From: Mycoemilia scoparia
Lineage: Eukaryota > Kickxellomycota > Kickxellomycetes > Kickxellales > Kickxellaceae
Assembly (NCBI GenBank): GCA_027575805.1
Contig: JANBPU010000061.1
Coordinates: 1-64,000, forward strand
Direction: 5' to 3'
Length of the DNA stretch: 64,000 bases
Shown here piece after piece: positions 10,931-22,000 of this stretch. The notes under the pieces were generated by a model that had not been told where the DNA came from, ran no database searches, and saw only the letters and a list, made by a program, of their open reading frames with translations. Position 1 is the first letter of the stretch. Each line of letters opens with the position of its first letter. Made by a program: the position numbers and the translations under genes.

Positions 10931-13900
10931 CATGCGACTGTACATTGTTTTTGCAAGGACACGCCAACGCTGTAGATGCCCTTGTTGCAGAGCAAACACC
11001 ACTGCCTTCTCTGAGTGTTCAGCTTCATCTCCCTGAGCTGTGTGCATTTGTGAGTGACATGATTTGAATATTTCATGCACAGCGGATCTTCGCATTATAT
11101 TGAAAACCGCTATGCTTTATAAAAATAGTCTTTGCCTTGAATAATCTGTTCTTTTGGCTAATGGCTGATTGGCTCACAGAATTTACATATCAAATAAAAT
11201 GTACAGCACTTTTGGAGTAATAAAAGCGTGACTTTAATATTGCCCTATTTGGAAATGAAATAGTGTGGGTTGGAATGTGTGGCAGAATAATGTCTCTAAA
11301 ATTCCAAAATAGTAGCTGTGTATTATTATAGTCCCACTCGCCTACATCTGCACACAGACGAAAGCACAGGATATCTCAATACAACAGTCATTGGCAGGCA
11401 CATATATACCAACTTCGTCTTTCAGTGCTTATGAGAAATTTGTGCGACTCTTTGTTGGTGTTTCTAGATCACATTCCATTGGCCCATCTGTTTGACATAG
11501 AGTGATCGACTCAATTTACTTATAAATGCAGCTCCTGTAGACTTTTGGGTGATAATTCAAGATGTGAACTTGATGCTTCTGGATTTACTATTAGATATTT
11601 TTATTGCAATTTATTACCAATACTTTGCTGGCAGCAATCTGAGTATGGCTGATTATATCACTAACTGGGTACCAATAAAGAGACTCGCAATCCATGCTGT
11701 TTCATATCTGCTCGATAAATCTTAATATCTCCTTATCTGGTGATGCGTCTGTGTGATGACCACTGGCAGATTGTCCTATCGCTGGTATTGGGATGCACAA
11801 TATGACGTTCTTAGAATAGACTTGCAATCAATATACACTTTGTTTATTAAAGCAAAGTGGCAAAATGTTTACAAAGTGCTTTTATTGGTATACTTTAATT
11901 CAAGGATGCTTTAATGGCTTTTTTCAGCAAAGCCATTTAATATATTATTTAATACATATTTGGGTGCCTGAGTTGTCTTTAACATGTTCAACGCCTGCTT
12001 TTACAAACCTTCGGGTCAATTCAGCTACAGGGCTCATAAATATACACATATATTAGCCAACGCTATTTATTAGTCTTTAATGGCCAAAAAAGAGTTGTCA
12101 GATACTCACACCCAATACAGTGGTTGCTTATCGATTGTCTCCAAACCCTATCAATTCGCTGACTGGGTTCCAAGCAACACTATGCTTTACAAGGTTGATG
12201 CATACTTAATTCTTACAAGTGGCCAGAAATCGCTGTGCCACCCAACGTGCCATAAACCAGCCAGCATTTCAAAGCCGTATAAGCTTATGGCTGCAAAAAT
12301 ATTTATACATATTGCTACAGCTGCCATTTTGGTAACGCAGCCGCATCGGCTAGATCTTCAGTGATCTCTCGATTTACTGTTCCAGCAGAACCAGCTCACT
12401 CAAATGCAATATTTACAGATTCCAATAAATTACACAACTCAGAACTCCACCCACCTACACACATGTGTCATCATCATCTCTTTTCACTCTCAAGACAAAT
12501 AAATTTGTTGAGAAAGGAGTGATCAGAAATAAATATCGATCTTTTATAAACTATAGAGAAACGCCATTTGCCTTATCGCTTACAATATGAAACATTTATG
12601 GCTGCTTGTATGGTTGAAACATGGCATACCTGTATTTTGGCAAAAAGTCCTGCTGTACACACAGCCAACATGTAATTTATAAAAGTCAAACGTATTTTGG
12701 ATTGCCCCAATATTTTAAATGTTTCACAAATGACCAATCATATTATTTTATACTGTTTATTGTTCGTCTATTATCAATATTCCACAATTAACAATTGAGG
12801 CAAACATTTCGTAGATAATCCACATCCCTCCGATCAGAATAGCCTAGCTTTTCTCCAAGAATGTTTGAAACATTGTGAAACAATGGCTGTTATTTGTGCT
12901 TTATATTTCTTTATAAAGCAAGTATGTATATACATACTCTTTGTGTTGGAAACAACACAAAAGTGGCGTCATAAAACCTCCCTCCATCAACATTAGTGAG
13001 CACAGCTATATTGATTGGTACATCCATGGTTTGCACATGAAATTCATAGGGCGTGTAGCAAGAAAAACACAACTTAAGCAAACTTAGGCACTTGTCTGCA
13101 ATTGCAGCCAGTCATTTTATTGTTGCCCCTGCTAAGCTCATTGGCGTTAATATCAATAAAGATTGAATAAGGTAATATTGATTTGAAAGTTAAAATTTTG
13201 CCTTCGACACATTCTTTTCCACCAGAAGTACACGCAAAGAGACATTTAATCAGGCTAAAGCCGTTTAGCTGGACAGAACCAAGACTAATTGGGTATATCC
13301 TCGTAGGCCAACTATTGCCGATACACCATAGAATGCAGATATTGATTGTAGTCTACACATCACAATTGTGGTTGATTGGCCTAAAACTGCTACTGTTTCA
13401 ACCACAACAGTGGCTTCAACATTTATAGACAATATAACCTTCTATTGGGCATGGTGTGCCGTGGTAATGTCGGCGCACGACCGGCTTAGGTTTTGCTGAG
13501 GTAGCTACTGAGGCGTTGTAGGTTAAACTTGGCCTCCATGCCAACAATATATCCAGCAGGACATTGTTTAGCATCATAATTTAAGCAAGCTACGGACAGA
13601 GGCTTAGGCGGCCTGTAGGCGATGCGCCCATTGGTAATGACTCGAGTAGCATGCCATCAATTACGTGCTCATCCTTGTACATTAACAAGGTGCATAAATT
13701 TAAATTTGTACATTTATGTTGCCATGTGCTTTGGTGAGGGTCCTCTCTATCCACCATCCTCTCTGTTTCTAAAGTCTCTAGAGTGGTGGCTTTAGCCCTC
13801 ACCAGCATGTGCGGATCATTGTAGTAGTGTGAAGTGCCAGCTCTGCATGCCAATCATGAAATGCACAAGCAGAGCCCAGCCTGCAGCAAAACCAAGTCGT

Positions 13901-14845
13901 GTAAATCGGGGGCCCATTATCCTATTGAGCCTCGACATAATCTGAATCGAGCGACACATTTGGCCTAGCGGATGGTGTGGACAGCTTGGCTGAGTCGGTA
14001 CCCAAACTTGTGGATGCTCATGTCAATTAATGCAGGAATGCCTTATTCAAACCAAAGCAAAATCATGCCATGCTGGCATTGTATTTAAACATTATTCCAG
14101 CTTTATTGACTATCGATATCACATTGCTATTAAAGCACGACTCTTCCGGATGGCGCTTTGATGCATATGTGTGGGACAAATATATCGATCTCTGAGATAT
14201 TTTGGAATGTACGCCATCGCAAATGCTTACTACACACAAACACTTTAAAGATGGTTTGCAGTTAAATTCACAATACATTCAATTATACTTTAATAGGATT
14301 TGGTTGCTGATCTTGATATGAAATTGAAACACAATAATGAGCTATTGATATGGGTTTTTGGGTATATCAATAGGCTTCATTCTGCATCGAATAAAAAGAA
14401 CATCTGTGGGGTGTTTGGGTGCATTGTTTATGACTTAATTTCAAAACTCTTTAAAGGAAAAAGAAACCTCAGGAATTAGCAGTACATCGCTCTAAATTAA
14501 ATCACTGTTACCTTGGAATGCAGATAGTGTTTAATACAGTATCAGATATAGCTTTGGTGGTTTTTATGATGCGCTGAATGCTTACAAAGTAGTCCCCAAT
14601 CAGACACAATAGCACATATTTATATTGTCCTGAAACGCATCATTGACAAATTCCTGTAGCATAACATCTATGCTTGAAAGTCTTTGCCTTCCTTTTATCA
14701 CTAAAAGCAATACCTACAAGGGCTAAGGTAGTTTTATTCTCATGCTACAAAAATACTTTTCAACCTCAGTTTGAATAAAACATTAATGTTTTTAACGTGA
14801 TTCCACAAATATTAAGCCCTTCTGATTCCAATAGGTCATTTCTTC

Positions 14846-14868
14846 GTGTGAGTGAGTGAGTGAGTGAG
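14846..14868. repeat. GTGA tetranucleotide microsatellite
   Basis: About five tandem GTGA units in intergenic DNA, upstream of the Csm1/Pcs1-like gene. Confidence 0.8.
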
Positions 14869-15214
14869 CTACACTGATATTTTAGCACGCTATTTGAATA
14901 GCCTCAAAGAGCTCCAATTCCCTTTGATGGAATAAACAAAGCGATTTTCAGGGATTCGAGAATAGCTTGTCAAAAAAGCTACTACTACTACTGAAAATTG
15001 GGCAGCTGAAGCTTCTGGCCACCATGATTGGTCAGGAGCTGGTAATTATATTAGGCCAAACAGCCTATTGTGGGGGTCTTTGCCACTCCCAGAGTTGTTT
15101 ATCATTTCCACACCATCACAGTGCATTTGGCGCGTTTTGGAAAACCATTCAAAATATCGCGTGGAGAGAGGGTCGCTCGTTTTTAAACCATTTTGCTCTT
15201 TTATTATTCACGAA

Positions 15215-15220
15215 ACGCGT
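15215..15220. promoter_or_regulatory. Putative MluI cell-cycle box (ACGCGT)
   Basis: Palindromic ACGCGT about 90 bp upstream of the proposed ATG of the Csm1/Pcs1-like gene. In yeasts this is the MBF (Mbp1/Swi6-type) site driving G1/S transcription. The position and the chromosome-segregation product make this plausible, but a 6-mer match alone is weak evidence. Confidence 0.35.
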
Positions 15221-15308
15221 GTTATTAATATTAACACTTTTTAACTTATTCTCCAACTTAAAATAGTTTATACAATTACCCACAAATCTGCCACACCTGT
15301 CTTCACAA

Positions 15309-17173
15309 ATGGGCAGAGTAACGTACCCAAGAAAGAAGGCGAGTTGACACATTTCAAATCTGGAATTTGCCTATTAAACAAAAGAACCAGCATTTTTATA
15401 AAATCTAAATTATAATGTACAAAATCTGACAATATTTTCTGCTACTAATAGAGAGCCACTAAGGCACCAAGCAAAACAACCGGAGCAGCTTTGAAAAAAG
15501 GAAGGTCTAAATCGCAAACAGCATTATCCACCAATATTTCAAGGACCAGGGCCAGCAGAAGTGTTGAGCTTACAGACGAGAGCGAAGTTGATGAAATTGA
15601 AGATTTGTCACAAACAATAGCAAATGCAACCACCAGGTCAAGGTCCGAACTCTCTAACAGTAATGAATCAACTAGGGGCAGAAAGAGGCCAGCAACACGA
15701 AGGGCTACAAGCATGGCCTTAAATGAATCAAAATTGACAGATATCATTAGTGGGGATGATAGTGATGGGGTAGCACCACCAACGACTAGGACTACAAGGA
15801 AAAGAAAGGCGGCCAGCAGACTTACCCTTCCAACCAAGAAAGTCAAATCAAAACCAACGACAGCCGCTGCACCGGCAGCAAACAAATCTTCTCGGAAACA
15901 AAATAAAAAGACAAATCATGGATCACCACCTCCAGTACCAGATGGTGAAGAAGAAGAAGTATTAAGCGGTGATAAAGAGAAAGAGGCAAATGAGTCTGCG
16001 GTTGTCGTGATAGAAAGGCGGGATATAGATGAGGATTTGTCCACGGATCCCAGAATTCAAGATAATGGTACAACCTCAAAGACAAAATCTGCCACAGGTA
16101 CTTCAAGGACCAGGCAGCCAACGAAAAAACCCTCTAATGCTTTGGTAATGTATAATTTTATATATGCAATATATATATTTATGTGTTAAAGAATTAAATG
16201 CTAAACTATTCTTTTTTTTGTATATCGATAGAATAATATTGATCAAGCAAAGTATTGGCAAGAAAAATTCGAAACCATCAGCAAGCTCCGCGAAACAGAG
16301 GTGGAAAAGGAATATCAGGATTATAAAAAGTTTGCAGAGAAACGATTTGCTGGTAAGAATATTGGTATTTTATATATTTAATGTTTCTAGGGAAATGGAT
16401 AATATTTATTTATACTATATGATATTTTGTGATTATAGCTGCTGAAGAAAAGATCTCACAACAATTGAAAAAAATCCAGGATTTGCAAGACAAGCTAAAG
16501 TCTGCAACCCAGCAAAAACCTGAAAAACCAGCAGAACCAGATGACAGGCAACTGAAAATAAACGAGCAGGAAGAAACAAGTATGGTTTATATCACTGCAA
16601 TCCTATTATAACAATAATGATAATTATTATAAATGATACAATGCCAACCCTCGATTTATTCCATATAATAGTTCGAAAGCTACACGAAGATGTAAAAGAG
16701 GCAAATGAAACCATCAGAAGGTTTGAGGAGCACAGGAGAGAGTCAATGAGTGGTATAGACTATAATCTCCGTGATAAATTGCGCTTATATGAACAGGTAA
16801 CATCGTTTGAGATCACATCGGTTGAAATTGAAGACGATGGAACTTCATATCATTGCAAACAAACCGGACCTAATGGAGGTAAATACAGTGCTATTCTGAT
16901 ATTGTAATTATATTTATTCTGCTTTAAAAGTGGTGGTCACAATCTAACCATTTTTATACAATGATAAATGTAGTACTGCGATATACCCTAACTGTGTTTG
17001 ATGACGAGCCCGATCAGTTCCAGTATACGCCAAACTTGGAAAACCTGGCGGATCAGCCTCTATCCAGGGTGTTGCCTGACTATCTCAGGAATGCGCTGGA
17101 ATTCAAACGAGACTTTTCTAATATGTTCTTTTGGAGAGTTTGTGACTTTTTGCATCTCAAAGAAAAGTCATAA
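15309..17173 (+). CDS. Monopolin subunit Csm1/Pcs1-like protein
   Basis: Kinetochore/nucleolar protein expected to cross-link kinetochore microtubule-binding sites and, in budding yeast, to co-orient sister kinetochores in meiosis I and tether rDNA. Six exons: 15309-15317, 15452-16144, 16232-16352, 16439-16579, 16672-16878 and 16974-17173; 456 residues. The N-terminal ~235 residues are basic and Ser/Thr-rich with Arg/Lys patches. Residues ~240-365 form a long coiled coil (KYWQEKFETISKL..., EEKISQQLKKIQDLQ...). The C-terminal ~85 residues match the globular Csm1/Pcs1 domain: SVEIEDDGTSYHCKQTGPNG, then LRYTLTVFDDEP, the YTPNLENL segment, LPDYLRNALEFKRD and a terminal helix. All splice phases agree. 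The 9-nt first exon (Met-Gly-Arg) is the least certain part; exon 2 is open back to a TAG that is itself the acceptor. Confidence 0.82.
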
Positions 17174-19082
17174 TGCACGATTTTGTGTGACACAATTACA
17201 TTGACAGATTCTTGATACATAGAGCACCACGACCTTTATATATATATACACACACACACGCAGTCAAGCCATTTACAAAAGTGGTACACCTTATAATATT
17301 TGTAACTTTAAGCAATTCTCACCCCATCATTCCTATTCTTTTTTCAAAGTAGTTTCATTTGATACCCAAGACTCCTTTTTGTTCACTATATAGCTTTTAC
17401 TTTATCTATATATCATATGGCATAAATTATATATATATACACACACTTTATTAAATATGGACCATAATTTTTGAAGGGTATTTTTTGGTGAGCAGCGATT
17501 ATAAGGGTGATCACCATTTGTTAGCAAACAGTCGCCCTTCGAAAACAGCCACCCATTTGGCTGGTAAGTTAGTAACGGTTTATATAAATCACCAAATTTA
17601 TGTAGTAAAGTGAAACAGCAATACTATAAACCTTCATGAAAATACTATCCCAAGCTCACAGAACAATACCTTTTGTTATCAGCTCAGGCCTATTTTCCGA
17701 TCTTTGGTAAAAATGGTTTAGTATGCGATATATATTTGTCTATTCACTTGATAAAAAGTATGAGATAAAGGGTGTATGGTTCTTGATGTGACGTGTGTAC
17801 AATGCTAGTAGCTGTTTAAAAACAATGAGCCAATGGTATAATTATTACGTGACAGAGTCAATAAGGTTGGTGTTTAAAAGAATAGGCTGTGTTTGTACTA
17901 CTATGAGACTGTCAAAGGGTAATTAATGAGTCGATGATTTAGCTGTCTCAAATTATGTAAGACAGATAGTAATGCTATAAAGCAGTTTCGGGTTTATAGT
18001 GCAATGGTGAGAGAGCATGAATGAGAGCTGTGAAAAAAAAACTATATGTGGTAGTAGAAGTAGCAGTAATGGTGGTAGTAACATGGCCCAGGTATCCAGC
18101 TGGATGTTTTAGATGTCTAATTTAGGTAGTCTTGGAGGCCTACTGGGTGTTTTGGTTTCCAACACAAACAAAGGTATATGTGCAAGAGCTTTATATAAAC
18201 CCCAGAACAACAGAAAAGCCATGATTCATGTCATTGACGCAAAAAAAAAAACGCAATGGTTTGGCAGAGACCCTTGGGGGGATTGGCAACTCTTTCAAGG
18301 GTATGTGCGATAATGAGAATGGGAGAATCTGTAGCTCCATTGAGGGGATACGATGGTGCACAAAGTGCTAAATGGAGTACATTGCAGACGTGCCTTTGGG
18401 GGGCAAGAAATGAGCGGCGGAGGCCATGGAATATATACAAGCTAAGGCCATTTTCTAGTAAAGTTGAAGAAAGAATGCATGGCTGTATATAGTACATAGC
18501 ACAGCAGCGCTCTGGTATACTGGAACAATGGTTTGAGGTTGACGGTGGTAAAGTTTTCTCAGCACACTTCAAACAAGCAGAGCAGCAGAGGGTGGCTATC
18601 GAAAGAGAGAAAATAAAAGAGGTCTTGGGAAGGCCCACCATTGGGGTCTTGATTTGACAGCAAGGCAGTAGATAACATGGTGAGCGGCGGCGTGTGTTGT
18701 TGGGAGACAAAGTCAGGCTCAGCAAAAACAGCAGTAGTGGTGGCGAGGCTGTGACAGCGTAACGCCTGTCTCTGTTTTGGATGGTGCAAAATGCAACCGC
18801 CGGGGGGTTGCAACCCAGATGGATTCACAGCCGCTTTTGGTTGCAGTATACGGCTTTTGCAAGAAAGAGGGAATTGATGTTGGTTTTTAAAAGGTAAAAG
18901 GTGGTTGCTGGCCGTTAGCGTGCACTGTTTCTTGCTTGCAGCTGATATGTTTTTCTGTCGCACCTTTTCGCTTTGTTAAACGTTTTTCCACACTTTGTTT
19001 TCAATTAAGTATATCAGGTTTCCAGACCGTCACAAAGGAAGGTTTGCTAGCCTCCTGTATTTTTTGGTTTAGCACTTATAAT
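17174..19082. other. 1.9 kb spacer upstream of the YTH gene
   Basis: Contains a MITE copy (17458-17555), short TA/CA microsatellites near 17.24 and 17.43 kb, and purine-rich DNA. The frame of the YTH gene stays open upstream to ~18936 but without an ATG, so the last part is read as leader. No separate gene seen. Confidence 0.5.
17458..17555 (+). mobile_element. MITE family A, copy 5
   Basis: Left flank TA, left end TGGACCATAATTTTTGAAGG, right end CGCCCTTCGAAAACAGCCAC then CCA|TT. The interior has GCGATTATAAGGG, GATCACCATTTGTTAGCAAA. Compared with copies 1 and 2 the middle is shortened: the segment containing CACAGCCAAATG is absent. Confidence 0.8.
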
Positions 19083-22000
19083 ATGTATGGTCTCGACGCA
19101 TCTACAGACAGGCAAGGCACTTCCCGGTCCAGCTGCGATGCTGGCACAGTGAAATTGAGCAAAGACGATGGTGGAGTTGTTGCGGATCGTGATCTTCAGG
19201 AGCGACAATCATCCCTAAACACAGACGCTTTGCATCAAAGCCAACTAAACCGAGCCCAAGCCAGCTCACCCAGCTTAGCACCAAGCCTAGTGCCAATGTC
19301 AGCTTCAAGTACACTGCCAGCCTCGTCTACCAGGGAAGCACACTTGGGCGAAGGAGACGCCGGCTTGACTGCACCAAAATCCCAAAAGATACACACTCAT
19401 CACTACTCACAGGGACAGCAGTATGTCCAAGATGGGTCTGCGCATGCCCAAGAGATGTTTCTACAAAGGCCTCCTGGCCATCCTTCCAGCGCGGCCAGCA
19501 TCTTCAGCACCACAAACTGCGCCCCATTCCACCCGCCGCGACCCGCGCTTGCATCAGTGCACAGCGCCTACGATTATCATCAGCCAAAGGCTCGAAGCGC
19601 GCGCCTATCGCCAGTCGATTCAGCGGTCGGGATTGATGGCACACCCACAGTTGGCAGTGTAAACACATGCAATCGCAATGATAATGGAGAAAATGGTGGC
19701 GGCAGCTCCAGGAGTAGCAGGAGCGGTGGTGGGGCTGGGGGTGATGTTTCAGCGGACAACAAGAAAGCACAAAGCGCTTTTCTTGATAGCCGGCTCACAA
19801 TTCACACGTCTCTGCAGAGCCTACAGCTTTCAGCGCCATCATCAGTGCTTGGGTCCCCAGCGTCCAGATCAGCCCACACCGACACACAGCCAATGAGCAC
19901 AGGTTCCCTTTTTCACAGCCACGCGCTTCACCACCACCGATCCTTTAACAGCAGCCACACAGACAGATACTATCCCTTCCTCCGCCAGGAACAGTCCGTC
20001 ATCTCCAGCAGCGGCGCGGCATGGTACTCGCTGCCCTCGCTCTCCGACACCACAAACGCTCTGGGAAGCGGGATCAACAGCAGTGGGAGTAGTAGGGGTG
20101 GGTATCAGCACCACCGTGCCCTGGCTTTTGGGTCACAGCTTTCAGCACATCCCGGTGCTAGCGCTGGCCCCTCAAGGTCCATATTGGGAAGTAGCAGCAA
20201 TACTCAAGCATACCCCCACAGCCAGCAGCAGCAGCAGCAGCAGCATAGCTTGCACTTCCCATCCTCTGAGAATATTGGTAGCGCTGTGGGTTTTGGTGAC
20301 AAGCAGCAGGTACTGTTTTCTAATACAACCGGCCAGCAGCGCCGCTTTTATCCTCAAGCTCGGGCTCCCGGCTATCTACACCAGCACTGCTTGCCCTCAA
20401 CAACCACAGCTCCGGGTTTAGCCACCACAAACCAAGGAGGGGCGACAATCTCTGCGCCGCTATCAGGCTCCATTTCCAAAACCACACATCCACCACCACC
20501 ACCACCGCCTTCTGCATTTTCATTAAACATTCGGTCAGCGACCTCAAAAGCAAACACCAACACACAGCATGGGAATAGTAGCAGCGGGGCTTTGTCGATG
20601 CCTCCAAGAAATACGACGCCTTCAAGCTCGATGTCGGCGCATCCGTCTTCCAAGTATTCACAACAGACTGGAAACATCTCATGGCTTCAATGGTACCACA
20701 TTTCGAAATCATTAAATCCCCAAACATTCGACAGAGATGTTAGTAAGGCAAGTAGAGGAGTCATTGGGCTCTAATTGTTTATATTTATAAATTGCGCTTG
20801 AATTTTAATTGTTGGCACAGTTGAGTCAGTAGCGAGCTGGGCTGCTCTCTTGCATTACTTTATTCAGTCCCACTCCTTTAGAATTATTTATAAACGACCC
20901 CTTGTTCTTTATCCCCCCCCTCCTCTGTGCTTCTGTTTCTTTACATTTTACTGCTCTATGTTGGCGAGTGGGCAGGTAAGGTGGTGGCTAGATCCTTTCT
21001 CAGAAATGGCCTTTATCCAAATTTTCTACTGCTTAAAACCACAGCAGTGGATTCCAAATGCTGATCACTTCGCCCAAGATATACTTGGACATATTTCCAT
21101 CTCCTTGATTTTGATTCGGTACAGCAGTTAGCCTTGTTGTATTCACCTTGTGGATCCTCCTCCAAGACATCCCTCCTTTTCATCATATCACCACATATAT
21201 ATATCTCCGTATATTATTTATGTGGAAATGTTGATTATCTAGAATGTTGCAAATGCTTATAAATCATCCAAGAATAACCCTATTATCCAAGATTTCCCAC
21301 CAGACCTGCCTCAGTTTAATTTCTTTTGGCTATTCATGAAGAAATCATTCTTGATGCTACCCATCATCTATCCTTTAAAAAATTCTCCCTACTTTACTTT
21401 GAATCATCTTGAGACAAATTTTTGGATGAGATTACATTTATTACGACACCCCATTCTCTCTATTTTGAATCTTGTATTACTGCCTTTTCTATTTCCACTA
21501 TCCTTGACGTTACCATCACTTGTTCAGCTCAAACCGCAATGTGCAATGTACCTTTACTAACTTTTAAACCAATTGTCTTTTTTAACTGTGTGTGTGCGTG
21601 TGCGTATCCATTCGTCTTCATACTGATATATGCACTTGATATAATACGTATTTATGTAATGGCTATTTCTGTTGTGTTTTCGGCGGATTGATTCAAACAA
21701 TACTTGAATGTCGCAAATATTGCGGTCGATAATATTGTGGGCTGTCTGTAACGAAATGTTTTCGTCTTACTATAATGTTGGCCGGCATCCCTGCGACCTT
21801 ATCTCCTCTGGTATTGTGAAATTGATCTTGCCCGTTCGTTGATCACAATAACATTGGCACTATTATAATAATCTTCCTTGGATCAATTGTTTGTGTTTCG
21901 TGGCAAAATGCCTGCTGTTTTTTGGGGATGATGCACATTCAAATGTCTTTGTTGTATCTATTGGCCTTTATGATAAACCAGGCTCGATTCTTCGTGGTCA

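Larger units (their letters stand above)
7302..15308. other. 8 kb gene desert with repeat copies
   Basis: AT-rich, stop-rich DNA without a supportable gene. It holds two MITE family A copies (8093-8196 and ~8700-8811), a block shared with 54.0 kb (10491-10595), a fragment of repeat family B (~10872-10930) and a GTGA microsatellite (14846-14868). Short ORFs (for example 9650-9970 and 12080-12364) lack domain features or codon regularity. Decayed mobile DNA is the most likely content. Confidence 0.5.

Noticed and set aside
20739..20742. GTTAGT donor for the first YTH intron
   Set aside because: It is in phase, but it removes three residues needed for the conserved spacing between FD and the first YTH strand; the GC donor four codons away fits better.
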